Shown: positions 10,802 to 22,332, numbered from the stretch's first letter. The stretch: 64,000 nucleotides of DNA from Linderina pennispora (GCF_002104995.1 NW_024468250.1:1612001-1676000); one strand, 5' to 3'. Notes: generated from the letters alone by a model not told the origin. A program made the numbers and translations.

Positions 10802-11624
10802 GGTGCCATCTTTGCTGGATATAACTGGAAATACGAATTGGGGCTGTATCAAAAAGTAGGTGGAAGTGAAGTTTAAAAGGAGAAAGGGGATGCATGAAGC
10901 CGTTCCCACAGGAAGGTCAAGGGGGGCGGGGGTGGTACTCCAGGAGCGTTCGAGAACCTCATGCCGGAAACACAACTGGCCTTGTGAACTGTTGCATGTG
11001 AGCCATGTCCGCAAAGGCTAAACAGCGAAAATTTTTATCTTTCCCCACACGACAGTGTTTGGAGAATTTGGAGCAGCTGTCGCTCTGGGAGTGAACAATA
11101 TCCTGCAGGATGCACAGCAGATAAAACGATAGGGGCAGACCGCTGGTGCGATGGGTACACTGCGTTTCTGGGCGGAAACAGCGCTGAGCCCGTTTCGGCA
11201 ATAGGAACGGAGGCACGGACGCGGTGTGACCGTTGTGTGCGCTACATAAATGGCCAGCTGCAAGAGGGGGTGCGGCGGGCAACAGCGATTGTTTGAGAGG
11301 CCAAAGCGAATCAGCAGCTGTGCCAAGGTTGGGGTTTGCTGCCCGCCATTGTGTTTCGGGGACCAGCCTGGCGGGTATTTGTTAGCACCCAGCAGATTCC
11401 ATCTGTTCGCCTGACAGCATATTTTACGGGGTGTCGGAGGTGCTGCTGCAGAAGGTAACCTGCAAGCGGTTTTTGTTTGTACAAACACACGACAAACATG
11501 CAAATAAGCCGAGCACAAAAACTTCATTAGACTAAGCAATTTTACGATGCACATACGACGAATAGAAGACGAGGGAAGACGATCTAGCAGGAGGTTTGGT
11601 AAGGGAGGGTATGAATTACAGTAG
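10802..11624. other. Spacer between receptor copies 2 and 3, no gene seen
   Basis: Holds the presumed promoter of copy 2 and the 3' flank of copy 3. A minus-strand ORF at 11018-11752 shows no family features and overlaps the 3' end of copy 3 in another frame. Confidence 0.4.
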
Positions 11625-12626
11625 TCACAGACTGTTTGCGTGTTCAGTCGTAGCGTACCGACGACAGCGAGGTCTGAATTTTGTTCCGACTTCAGCCGAC
11701 ACCTGGTCAATGGGCATTTGCAGATATCCGGACCGCTCCGGATTCTCCTCACGGTGGGTCAGCTCCTCCAGCGCCCTGCGCACAGGCGGACTGACGAAAA
11801 ACGCCAATGCCACAAACAGCGCCTGCAGGAACTGGAGCACTGTGTCCGCCCTGTCGACGCCCGGAAACTCGCGCTGGTACACATACCGCAGGGTGTTGTG
11901 GATGATATTAAAGTACATCGAGACAATTGGCACCAGCGGGAACCAGACGACTGAGAGAAGTATCCGGTTCGTCAGCCGCGCTTGGCGTCTGGTTCCGGAG
12001 CTCGGGTTGGACGACGACTCGGTTGTGTGGTCTCTGAGTCCGGACGACGACCTGTGGATGTGTATTACCGAGACCAGCATGCTGACTGAAGCCGATGGTG
12101 CCTGCCAGGACGAACCCAGATGTTGAACACAAACCATTTGAACGCATACAGGCGCGCGTTCGGTACTGTGTCGATAGGCGCAGAACGATTCAAGGCCTGC
12201 CTGCTTGGTTGGGATAATCAGGATAAATACCTCGGGCACCACGGCCGGGACCACACACATCAGCACCAGCAAGGAATTTTTGGCCATCTGCGGGTCGCCA
12301 GCCGCCGGTGCAGCAGCGAGATCTGGAGGTATATCAGGCAGAAGTTAGACACAGGTAGGCCGGCAGCATTGCAAAGCAGAGGCTGATGAACAGGAAGCAC
12401 GCGGCACCCGGCCTCGGTTGTTGGGCTGGTGGTGGACGCAGTGATTTCAATGGTGCTACGAACTATCATGATTCGCCTGGAGCACCAGCACAGCTTGAAA
12501 CACGGGCATCTTGAGCAGGTATGAGCGGCGGCGTGAAAGCCACAGGCCAACACAGAATGTGGATAGTGACACAACCATGTCTATTGAGTACATTATGACC
12601 TCAAACTTTCCTTGCTCGAATATCAT
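11625..12626 (-). pseudogene. 7TM GPCR-like receptor, array copy 3 (several frame breaks)
   Basis: Third paralogue. It starts MIFEQGKFEVIMYSIDMVVS at 12626; an upstream in-frame hydrophobic stretch may be leader or noise. TM3 appears as PVSNFCLIYLQISLL, TM4 as LLVLMCVVPAVVPEVFILII, loop 2 as LESFCAYRH, TM6 as RILLSVVWFPLVPIVSMYFN, and TM7 as LQFLQALFVALAFFVSPPVR. The last ~220 codons (12287-11625) are mostly in one frame, except for a shift within TM5 (about 12150). Further shifts lie near 12470, 12390 and 12330. The loop between TM5 and TM6 is Ser-rich (SSSGLRDHTTESSSNPSSG). Stop at 11625-11627. Status, decayed or mis-sequenced, unresolved. Confidence 0.62.
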
Positions 12627-13662
12627 GGTTGTCACAAGCACGAAAATTAAATAGGCTATTGAAAAGATGAAAGGGAGTACAGGGGAGCCAGGAAGAGATG
12701 CAGCATGCCACCACGAGCGCTTGGTTTCATGGAAAGAGGGCCGATATGATGACAACCATGTATGCATGGAAAACCGAAATGGCACCATGGAAATTTTTTC
12801 TGCTGATGCCCTGGGATCCACTGCCGAGTTCCACTTGTCTCCCTGGCAACCTGATTTTTTTTTCTCTTGTTTCTAGGCAGCGGGGTATTTTTGGGGAGCC
12901 GTGGCCACTCCCTGGCTCGCCATTTCTCCCCCCGGTACACATGGACATACTAGCCTGCGTTAGGCAGGCGTTCTCAGAACTAGCGCTTGGCCACAGTCAA
13001 GCGAGAGGCTACTATAATTAGAGGATTTGCTCCCCCCCCTTTCAGTTGTCCATAGCCAGGAATGCCCCAATATGGCAGGCCGCGTTATCACTATTCCCGT
13101 CACATGCATAAGAGTTTGGCCGCTGCCCCTCGCAAATGCTGAGACCCGGACAAGTCGTCCAGTCAGCAGTGCGCTTGGGATCCGTTTCTCACCCCAAAGC
13201 AACCGTGCAGATGGAGGATTTGCCTGGGCAAATACGTAAACACTAGGTTTTTTCAGGCACATCCACGGTGGAGCGCTGGCGAATCGCAGCTCCGCACATA
13301 TGAAGCACACCAATATGCGGTGCATCCGATTGTCCATTTGTGATTGCAGATCGACGGCTCCGGGTGAAGCAGAAAAGGAGGGGCATTGGACCTGGGCTGG
13401 CGTGCTTGCTGCAGCAAAATAAAAGGAACCGCAAATTTTGCGTGCTGCTACCAAGCTTGGGCCAGAGAACGACAGAATATAGGAGGATGTCGCGCTATTA
13501 CCGGGTCGAGCATTGTACACGCCAGGCATGCACAATGTAGGTGATGTGCATGGGCAGAGCCTGTGTAGAGTGAGTGGCGGGCAGGCGCACAAGCGGCACA
13601 TGCCAGTCACTCGATAAACAAACCACCGAAAATTACATAATTTACATGAAAACGATAATCTA
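12627..13662. other. Spacer between receptor copies 3 and 4, no gene seen
   Basis: About 1 kb. A 272-codon minus ORF (12960-13778) spans it but overlaps the end of copy 4 in another frame, has no recognisable domain and is read as chance. Confidence 0.4.
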
Positions 13663-14678
13663 TCAACGAACAAAGGTGTGCAGCTCCATGCGCGACAGCC
13701 GGCTCTCCATCTCCCCAGACACCAACTCCAGCGGCACCGCCGCTCTGTCGGCCAAACTTGTCTCCGCCGTCCCGCCACTCGCTAAACGCGCGCCTCACCG
13801 GCGGACTCGCATAAAAGGTCATGGCCATAAACGGGACCTGCCAAGAACTGCAATACCTGGTCGGCAACATTCCATGGAGTGGGTCCTTCTCCCGGTCTTG
13901 TACTGCACAATCGAGTACGCAGTCGTGAACCCCAGGGCCACAATCGGGATGACCGGAAACCACACGACCGACTTCAATGTGCGGACGACCAGCACGCTGG
14001 TCCGGTGCCGTCGCTGTTCCATGTACAGTGTCGAGTCCGACAGTCCGGCCTCGGACGATAACGTCGTTGGACCGCCTTGCTATTCGTCACCAGGGTTATT
14101 GCCATGCTGACTATACCGACTATGGTCGCCAGCAGAATCCCAGACGTAGGAAGTGAACCACTTGAACACAAACAGCCTGGTCGACGGCAGCCTCGCGGTA
14201 GTTAGCAGTACGACTGGATGCCAATGGCGCTGGGCGGAATGAACAGCGGAAAGCACTCAGGCACGACCGACAGAGCTGCGCATACAATGACCATCGAGAT
14301 GCGGATCCACCGCGCTGACTTGGGCATTACGTAGATAAACACCAGCTGGAAATACACAGTACAGAAGCACGACAGAAACAGCGGGGCGATTCGCCAGAAC
14401 CAGCGCCAGGGTGGTCAGAATCCGGCACCCTGTGTTGGTCGATACCTCGATGTACTGGAACAAAAGCTCCTCGAGGACTCTTCAGAATGCCGACGACCTG
14501 CATGGCGACGATTACGCGGAACACCGTCAGGTTGCGTAGCTGGCGCTGCTTCCAGCCGAGTAGAACAGCCAAAATAAATGTTGTCCAGGGCGATGCCCAG
14601 GTCGATCGGATACAGGACCGCGCGCAGAGTGCTGAGACGCTCATCGAATTGATTAAAGCTGTGAGGGTCTTGGGCCAT
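13663..14678 (-). pseudogene. 7TM GPCR-like receptor, array copy 4 (most diverged, several frame breaks)
   Basis: Fourth paralogue. It begins MAQDPHSFNQFDERLSTLRA with TM1 VLYPIDLGIALDNIYF at 14678 and ends with ESRLSRMELHTFVR at 13663. Recognisable blocks in changing frames: LRNLTVFRVIVAMQVVGILK (TM2), ILLATIVGIVSMAITLV (TM5), VVRTLKSVVWFPVIPIVALG (TM6) and FMAMTFYASPPVRRAF (TM7). The order and spacing match copies 1-3. At least five shifts are needed. It is the most distant in sequence (FDERLS start, shorter loops). A fragment of the older duplication or an error-rich stretch; the data here cannot decide. Confidence 0.58.
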
Positions 14679-15196
14679 TCAGTGTTTTTTTTATATTTCT
14701 AGGCGATAGGCGGGGGCTATCAGGACTGTATCCGCCTTGGGTTGCGTGCAAAAGGCATCAATGGGTATGCTGGTAGGGCGGTGAGGTACCAAAAGAGTAT
14801 GAAAAAGAGCTGGAAGACGAAAAAGGTAGAAGCGAGGAGGAGAGGAACTAGCAGAAGCTGCAAAGCGCCTATGAGCAGAAATGCATGGCAACTGAGGGAA
14901 AAAAAGGCCGTATTTAGTAGGCGATGGCGGTTGACCTAGAACCCAATGGCGAATTGCGGGGTTTCCATATGCAGATTGATGGACACCAGCCGTCCACTCA
15001 AGCATCGAACCCCCATTCTGTCATCGTCGGGAGCAGAAAAGTCATCCACTCAGGGTCGGAGGAACCACCAGTGCAATGGTGGTCCGCCAGTGGGTCGGGG
15101 GCGAAGCAGGTAAGAGCAGAACCCAGTCGCCAGGCTAAGTAAAGAGAAATTCATTGGAATCGATACATGAGAAAAACAAAATATTTTTTTACGCAT
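14679..15196. other. Intergenic between receptor copy 4 and aconitase, no gene seen
   Basis: Promoter side of receptor copy 4 and 3' flank of aconitase. No ORF with family features. A GTTCGA-like match near 15007 (minus) has no cloverleaf around it. Confidence 0.4.
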
Positions 15197-17733
15197 TTAG
15201 GCGTTGTTGACCTTGGCGATGTGGTTCAGGGCCGAGCCGGCGTGGAACCAGGTGATCTGGTTCTCGTTGAAGGTGTGGTCGACAACGATGTCGTGGGCCT
15301 CGCCCGAGGGCTTGGTGACGCGCAGAGTCAGGGGCTTGCCCGGAGTCAGCGTCTTGAGGCCAAGGATCGAGAGCTTGTCCTCGGGGGCAATCAGGTCGTA
15401 GTCCTTCGGGTTGTTGAAGGTCAGCGGCAGCAGACCCTGCTTCTTGAGGTTGGTCTCGTGGATGCGGGCAAAGCTCTTGACGATGACAGCGGCACCGCCC
15501 AGGAAGCGCACCGACATGGCGGCGTGCTCGCGCGAAGAGCCCTCACCGTAGTTCTCGTCGCCGACTGACAACCCAGGGGATGTTGCGGGCCTTGTAGTCG
15601 CGGGCAACAGCCGGGACAGCGCCGAACTCGCCGGTCACCTGGTTGCGGATGTTGTTGGCCTCGCCATTCTCCGAGTTGATGCCGCCAATCAGCATGTTGT
15701 TGGAGATGTTGTCCAGGTGGCCACGGTACTTGAGCCACGGGCCGGCCATCGAGATGTGGTCGGTGGTGCACTTGCCCTTGACCTTGATCAGCACAGGCAC
15801 GTTCTCAATGTCCTCACCGTTCCACGGCTTGAACGGCGCCAGCAGCTGCAGGCGCTGGCTCTCGGGGTTGACCTGCACATTCACCTGCGAGCGGTCGGCC
15901 GGCGGGGCCTGGTAGGTCTCCTCACCGGCGTCGAAGCCGCGGGTGGGCAGCTCAAGGCCGTTGGGAGCCGAGAACTTGAACGGCTTGCCCGACGGGGTGG
16001 TGATGGTGTCGGTGGTCGGGTTGAAGTTGGTCGAGCCGCCGAACGCCATGGCCGTCACAATCTCAGGCGAGGCGACGAAGCCGTGGGTGGCCGGGTTACC
16101 GTCGTTACGGCCGGTGAAGTTGCGGTTGTACGAGGTGATGATGGTGTTGCGGTCGCCCTTCTTGATGTCGTGGCGAGCCCACTGGCCAATGCACGGGCCG
16201 CAGGCGTTGGCCAGAACGGTACCGCCAGCCTGGCGGAAGATCTCCAGGACGCCGTCACGCTCGGTGGTAGCGCGGATCTGCTCCGATCCCGGAGTGATGA
16301 TGAAGCTCGACTTGGCCTTGAGTCCGGCGTCCAGAGCCTCCTTAACCAGCGACGCGGCGCGGGTCATGTCCTCGTACGACGAGTTGGTGCACGAGCCGAT
16401 CAGGCACGCCGAGATATCCTCGGGCCAGTTCTTCTCCTTGGCAGTGTCCTTGAACTTGGAGAGCGGGGTCATCAGGTCAGGGGGTGAACGGACCGTTGAT
16501 GCGCGGCTCGAGCTCCGACAGGTTGATCTCGATGACCTCGTCGTACTGGGCACCCTCATCGGCGCGCAGGTTGTGCGCGAACTGGCGCGAGGCCTCGGCG
16601 ATCTCAGGACGGTTGGTCGACACCAGGTAGCGGTGCATGCTGTCAGTGAACGGGAACACCGAGGTCGTGGCTCCGATCTCAGCACCCATGTTGCACACAG
16701 TGCCCATACCGGTGGCCGAAACAGTGTCGACGCCCGGACCAAAGTACTCGACGATGGCGCCGGTTCCACCCTTGACGGTGAGGATGCCAGCGACCTCGAG
16801 AATGATGTCTACAGAGAATGAGGAGATAGCAACGGGACCGAATTAGCAGATGAGCGGATTAATGTTCGGCGATTGTCCCACCAAAAAGTCAAACAATTCC
16901 CGAGATTGCCATCGGTGGCATCGATGCCATCGATGGGAGACGCTGACGCTTATCAGGCCAAAGATTCCATGTGCAAAAGAAAGAGGCCAAACTTACCCTT
17001 GGGCGAGGTCCAGCCGTTGAGGCGGCCGGTGAGCTTGACACCAATAGCCTTGGGGCACTTGAGCTCCCAGGGAATGCCCGCCATGACGTCGACGGCATCG
17101 GCACCACCAACACCAATGGCGGCAGCACCAATGCCACCGCCGTTGGGCGTGTGCGAGTCAGTGCCGATGATCAGGGCGCCGGGGAACGGCGTAGTTCTCA
17201 ATGACGATCTGGTGGATGATACCAGAGCCAGGTCCCCAGAAGCCGAGGTTGTACTTGGCACAGACAGTGGCCAGGAAGTCATAGACCTCCTTGTTGACGT
17301 CCTTGGCGCGGGTCAGGTCCGACGCAGCGCCGTTCTCGCCGAGAATCAAGTGGTCGCAGTGGACCGACGACGGCACTGCCACCTCGGGCATGCCAGCCGA
17401 CATGAACTGCAGCAGCGCCATCTGCGCAGTCGCGTCCTGGCACACAACGCGGTCGGGCCGCAGCTGCAGGTACGACGCGCCACGGACGATCTCCTGCTCG
17501 GCGGCGTTGTCGAGGTGACCGTAGATGATCTTCTCCGACAGCGTCAGCGGCCGGTTCAGGCGCTTGCGGACGATATCGAGGTTGTCCTCGATGCGCTGGT
17601 AGTTGATGTACTTGTTGGGCTCGTGGATGGACATGGGCACCTTCTGCGGCGCCGTGGCCATCGACCGGCGGGCGCCGGAGGAGGCCAGTGCCGACGAGCT
17701 CTTGAAAACGCGGGAGGCAGTGCGTGAGAACAT
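15197..17733 (-). CDS. ACO1: Aconitate hydratase, mitochondrial (two exons; three one-base insertions)
   Basis: [4Fe-4S] enzyme of the TCA cycle, citrate to isocitrate, in the matrix. The ATG at 17733 gives an Arg/Ser-rich presequence ([20 protein letters not shown]). Then the aconitase core: [45 protein letters not shown], cluster Cys in [11 protein letters not shown] and [10 protein letters not shown], then [17 protein letters not shown] and [15 protein letters not shown]. One intron, 16996-16809 (GTAAGT..GTAG), joins SPK to [15 protein letters not shown] in frame. Three single extra bases break the frame: about 17190 (before FPGALIIG), 16483 (a C run at FTP/DLMTP) and 15568 ([14 protein letters not shown]). 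Removing them gives about 781 residues, the expected length. Divergent from the J-protein gene at 18746. Confidence 0.95.
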
Positions 17734-18745
17734 TGTTCCTTGGAATATGTGTATAGAAATTAATAAAGGAGAGGTCAGAAGGAAAAGAGAAAGGAGGGGC
17801 GGCTTACAGAACTCAAATACCATCCATCGGGCTATCAGCGAGCCTTTTTATCTGCCTGCCCCGCAACCACACCCTGCTCCGTCTTTATCACAATCGATAG
17901 CTGGCCGTGGAGATAAGAGAATTTTTCTGTGCCTTCTCAAAGAGGCCAAAAATGTCCTATCCGCCTGGAACCCGTTGATCTCATCACTCCCCCGCCAATC
18001 CGCGCCGAGCTACGGCTGGCCTTAATTTTTTCACCTGCTAACTCGCCTGGAACCCCCGGCCCATGAATTCTCCGATGGCCCAAGCCCGCAAAGCGCACTC
18101 TCCTCCCCAAAACCTGCGGCTGCTGCACATCCGGCGTGGTCTCCAGGTCTACCGCCCTCAGGATTGGTCCACGACACAAATTGCTGTCCACCGCACCAGG
18201 TCTCCAGGCCTGCCACCTAGGTCTGCAGGTCGCCCACCGAACGGCAAACCAGCGCAATGCCCATTGTCAGCGCATGCTCTTATCTCCCCTCCCACACACT
18301 CGCAGTGTTTGCCGCTTGGGAAAGAAGCCGGAGGAACTGTTTTCCCTTCCTGCCGTCCCTCCTGAGAAAGAAAGAAAGTGCAGTAGCCGCCAGGAACCAG
18401 CGTCGCCCATCCCCTATCCTGAGCCGATGCCTGTCGTGAAAGCAGTTGGCCTGAAAACAGCCGTCACAAACCAGAGCGCAATTTGGCATGTGCACCTGCC
18501 CCCGGACGACATGTGCTTTTCCATGCCAGCTCGGATTGCAGCTGCCACATTACGCACTGCCATCCTCAGCCCCACGTGAACAGTGCATAAATCAGATCCT
18601 GGTGATTGATGTCCTCACCTGCTCATTTGATCTACGCGTTGGCCATGTATTCGCGCGCTGTTTAGTTCCAGCTACGACCTGAGCGAAGGCGATTCTGTGC
18701 CCCTTTGACCCGTCTCACCACCGCTACTTTTAACCCCACAGACAA
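17734..18745. other. Divergent intergenic region between ACO1 and the J-protein gene
   Basis: About 1 kb shared upstream region of two divergent genes. It is pyrimidine-rich near both starts; no coding evidence. Confidence 0.45.
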
Positions 18746-19700
18746 ATGACCGGCACAAATTCGCTTCCCTTTGACCTGCCCGAGGGCGAGGACGTCCCCG
18801 ATCTCTACGAGGTGCTCAACACCCACCGCGAGGCTACATCCGACGACCTGCGCCGCGCCTACCGCAAGCGCGCCTTGCAGACACACCCCGACAAATGGAC
18901 GCACCTGGACCCCGACTCAGCCGAGGCCAAGGCCAAGACCATCGAGTTCCAAAAGGTCGGTTTCGCGTACACGATACTGAAGGACACGAAGCGGCGCCAA
19001 ATATACGACCGCACGGGCAGCGTCGAAAACCTCGACACCCTGGAGGCGGGCAAGGACTGGGACGCGTATTTCCGCGAGCTGTGGTCGGGCATTGTCGATG
19101 CGACGACCATTGCGCAGTTTGCAAAGACGTACAAGGGCTCGGATGAGGAGAGGCAGGACATTATTTCCGCGTACAATTTGCATAGCGGAGACCTGGACTT
19201 GATCTTCACCGAAGTCATGCTGGCTGAGATCGAGGACGAGCAGAGGTTCGTCGAGGTCATTGAAAAGGCGATCAAGGACAAGGAGCTCAAGCGCACCAAG
19301 GCATTCACAAAGTCAAAGAAGGGGTCAAAGGAGCGCAAGAGGAAGGCTGAGGCTGAGGCCGCCGAGGCAAATGCGCTGAGGAAGGAGCTTGGGCTCGATG
19401 ACCAGCTGCGCAAAGTGAAGGGCAAAAAGCCCAAGCGCAAGCACGATGATGACAATGACGATGGACGATGACAACAACGACGATAGCGCCGCATTCAAGG
19501 CGCTGATCCGCCAGCGGTCCTCCAACCGGATGGACTCGATCATCGCCAATATTGAAGAAAAATACATCCAGCAGGCGAGCAAGAAGGGGAAAAAGAACGG
19601 CAAAGCCAGCAAGAAGCAAAAGACCGCCAAGCCGACCTTTTCAGAGCCGTCCGAGGAGGAGTTCCAGGCACTGCAGGCCAAGCTCTTTGGAAAAAAGTAA
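18746..19700 (+). CDS. DNAJC9-type J-domain protein (one apparent frameshift)
   Basis: J-domain co-chaperone resembling human DNAJC9, a histone H3-H4 chaperone that recruits HSP70; probably nuclear. The J-domain spans residues 18-90 with HPD at 47-49 (ALQTHPDKW) and RRQIYDRTG at its end. A helical region follows (YKGSDEERQDIISAYNLHSG, then LAEIEDEQRFVEVIEKAIKD), typical of the DNAJC9 middle domain, then a Lys-rich tail (KKGSKERKRKAEAEAAEA, KVKGKKPKRKHDDD). A one-base insertion near 19462 (GATGGAC) causes a false TGA at 19469. The downstream frame resumes DNNDDSAAFKALIRQR and ends SEEEFQALQAKLFGKK, the conserved C-terminus. Corrected length about 318 residues. Confidence 0.85.
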
Positions 19701-19774
19701 ATGGGCTTTTATTTTGCTGAGCTGTTGAACATGGGATTTTGTACTAAAGTACAGGCACTTAGAGACCGCCAATG

Positions 19775-21077
19775 CTACATTGCGAATTTGTAATACGCAG
19801 CCACCGCAGCCGTGAGGGCAGACACCGCAGCCGCAGCCACCAGTACCGTAGATGTTGCCGTTTTGGGCCGTTTTGACGGGCGCGGTTGACGACGAGATTT
19901 GCGCCGTTTCGATGTGCCGTTGTCAATGACGTGTTGGTACGATTTCGCAATCGACGAAAAGTCGTCCACGTACGAGTTGGTTTGCGCCAACGTCGCCGGC
20001 GTGCAGTATGGAGGAGGAGTAATGGGCAAGAGTTTAGTACTACAGTTTCGCTTGTAAGAAGTTCAATATGCATATGCCAGCATTGCACCATGCCCACACT
20101 AATCACCGGTTGACTTACCCGAACGCTCCCTTCATGCTGTTCCAGTAGTACCGCTCCCAGTTCGCCTTGGTCGCATCCTCCTCGTTGAACGGCACGCCAG
20201 TCTGCTTCAGCGTCAGACGCGTCGACGATGACAGCTGCTCCAGCGTGATCACAACCTTGGAATAGTGGCCCGCTGGCCACGTCGCAACCCGCCACGTCTC
20301 CTCGATGCTCTTGCTAGGCACAACCTTTGTGATCTTGCCCTGGATATGTCCGCCAAACAGCTTGTACTCAGCACCCTCGGTAGCCGAGATCTCCGCCGCC
20401 GCCCGCGTCCATACAGACACGCGCTGCGGGTCGGTCAGGTTGGCAAACATGTCCTCGGCCGAGCACACAAACTCGACACTCTGCGTCACCGTAACCGTGC
20501 TGATCAGCCCATCGTTGGCCTTGGCCACGCCCACATCGCTGTTGCCCACCTTGCCCTGCTTGAAGTCGCGCGCCAGATCCGCATTCACCGTCGGCGTGCT
20601 CGCTCCGCTGCTGCCATCCTTCTCGGGAATGTACATCTCCGAGCCATTCGCCGCCTTCAGATCATCGGTGAACGTCACCAGCCGCTTCGTGATCGCCGGC
20701 GTCAGCTGCCTGCGCACAAAGTCCTTCAGCGGCAGAAGCGCGCTCGCCATGTTCTCTGCCGTGATCTCATATACGTACTCGTCCTCCTCAGTATCGTGTG
20801 CCACCTCGGGAATCGTGATCTTGCCCGACAGCGTCTCGTCGCCCCGCGTCGCCGTCCACGCCAGCTTCACCTCCACGTCATAGATCGTGATTAGCCGACC
20901 CTTGCGGATGTTCAGGTCCACGTCTCCCGTCACCGAGGTCACCGAGTCCACCTTCGCCGTGAAGCCGTCCTTGGACACCTCCACCAGCGGCAGTGTCTCC
21001 TCGAAATGCTTCTTGGCCCAGTCGAAGCAGTTCTTCTCCTTCCAGTGCCAGTTGCCGATGTTGCGCCAGTCACCCAT
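19775..21077 (-). CDS. AHA1: Activator of Hsp90 ATPase, with a second exon adding a hydrophobic C-terminal tail
   Basis: Hsp90 co-chaperone stimulating its ATPase. Exon 1 (20119-21077) is a complete Aha1: N-domain with NIGNWHWKEKNC (residues 6-17) and C-terminal AHSA1/START-like domain (about 205-320) with FANLTDPQRVSVWTRA, LFGGHIQGKITKVVP and ERYYWNSMKGAFG. There is no stop at the usual end; a GTAAGT donor follows. Splicing 20118-20040 (79 bp, acceptor CTGTAG) continues in frame for about 88 residues: a Ser/Tyr linker (NSYVDDFSSIAKSYQHVID), a basic stretch (SKRRKSRRQPRPSKRPK), then a final ~20-residue hydrophobic segment (STVLVAAAAVSALTAAVAAY) and the end YKFAM. This looks like a tail anchor. 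Exon 2 has no ATG, so it is not a separate gene. Function of the tail unknown. Confidence 0.88.
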
Positions 21078-21990
21078 GGTTTAGCGAGTATTGTTGCCGA
21101 AAAAGGTCTAAATGCTGAGGGAGTGCAAGGGAAATTGCGTGTAGTGTTTGTCAAAAGAAAAGAAGACCAGAGAGAAAGGGCGCCAGAACGGACTAGAAAC
21201 TTGGAAACTGGTGGAACCGCCACTGCCCCTTGATCCGTTCCGCATCGGGATCAAGCTGATCAGTGTAGGTGCATTTGCGGATTTGTGCTGGTTGCAGCAC
21301 GCCTTGACCCGGTCTTCGGACTGGCTGGTCCTGTGCCCAAGCACCCATCCCTCAAGGCGCTATGGCAGGCCGGCGCTGCTGCTTAATCTGCATTTGGGGC
21401 ACGTTTACTTTCCTATTTGCTGAGCATGCGTGGAACCGTGCCCGCAAAACACTCCGGACCGGAGCCCAACCAGTCTGATCGAACGTGCCATGCAGCCAAC
21501 AAGCCTCTTGTTCGGCAATGCACTTTCTCACGTCAAGTATCCTGAATCCTGATTCGGAACAGCAATTGCCTCGTTTCTTTTTAGCCAAGTGTTGGGTGGC
21601 ATGTTTAACACCGAGCCCGTCCTGTGTTCTATGAGCTAAAACTATTATCCGTTCCTAAACGAAATCCGTTTCGCATACAGAAACTGGGTTGCCATATGAG
21701 TGTTTTGTTGGGCTGTCTGTCCACAGTACGTGCTGCACACTCGAAGCTTAGGCCATGGCAGGCCACTGTGAACCGCCCAAAAGCACCATACCGTGCACTG
21801 TGCACAGCATTGAAATTTTTTGCATTTGGCACGGTGCTTTTGCCTCCTGCTTTCCAGATCATTGATCATGAACGCGGTCTGATATAAAATAGCGAAACTC
21901 CCGGACGGCTGCCACAGCCGAAATGCAGTCAAGGCAACAAAAACCCACCCCATTTCCACGCATCACCGGTATACTCTTACACCTTCGGCC
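21078..21990. other. Divergent intergenic region between AHA1 and a small unknown gene
   Basis: No coding evidence. A TATA box (GATATAAAATAG) at about 21880-21892 lies ~100 bp upstream of the small plus-strand gene. No clean heat-shock element (three alternating GAA/TTC units) was found next to AHA1. Confidence 0.45.
21880..21892 (+). promoter_or_regulatory. TATA box of the small gene at 21991
   Basis: GATATAAAATAG about 100 bp upstream of the ATG, a near-consensus TATA element. Confidence 0.5.
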
Positions 21991-22332
21991 ATGTTTGCTT
22001 CAAAGATCAAGCCCTTCTTCAGCCGCCGCAAGGCTGCTGCACCCAGCAGCCACCACACAGATGTTCACCGTGATGAGCACGCCGCACAGATGGCCCAACT
22101 CGCTGACACTGCAACCACTATTTACGGCACCAGCTCGACCGCATCCTCACCCGCCGCATCCCCGCGCCTGTTGCCTGTGGCCGCTCCTGTGATTGAAGCC
22201 TGGGATGACGATGCCAAAACTCTGGTGGGTGTCAAGGCTTCACGCCCGCAACGCATGAACCCCGACGAAGTTCTTTCACATTTTTACACTGGCAACCAGA
22301 CCTTCCACCGTGTACTGCTTCGCAGCCTCTGA
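21991..22332 (+). CDS. Small hypothetical protein, 113 residues
   Basis: Not recognised. Starts MFASKIKPFFSRRKAAAPSS in good context (GGCC ATG); basic N-terminus, then a His/Asp-rich segment, a Ser/Ala/Pro linker (SSTASSPAASPRLLPVAAP), EAWDDDAKTL, and a C-terminal MNPDEVLSHFYTGNQTFHRV. No membrane segment. The basic, Phe-containing N-terminus could be a mitochondrial presequence. The strong TATA box and intact frame support a real gene. The W-DD..TL block also occurs in the small gene at 27259, which has the same upstream design. Confidence 0.55.
   Translation: MFASKIKPFFSRRKAAAPSSHHTDVHRDEHAAQMAQLADTATTIYGTSSTASSPAASPRLLPVAAPVIEAWDDDAKTLVGVKASRPQRMNPDEVLSHFYTGNQTFHRVLLRSL

Noticed and set aside
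12960-13778. 272-codon minus-strand Cys-rich ORF
   Set aside because: Overlaps the 3' end of receptor copy 4 in another frame and crosses non-coding spacer; no secretion signal or cysteine pattern of a known family.
14990-15075. tRNA-like GTTCGA match on the minus strand
   Set aside because: The T-arm stem does not pair and no acceptor, D-arm or anticodon arm could be placed.
15717-16821. Long plus-strand ORFs over aconitase
   Set aside because: Antisense shadows of ACO1; no domain features.
21078-21230. Heat-shock element upstream of AHA1
   Set aside because: GAA and TTG units near 21196-21210 are not at the 5-bp alternating spacing required.
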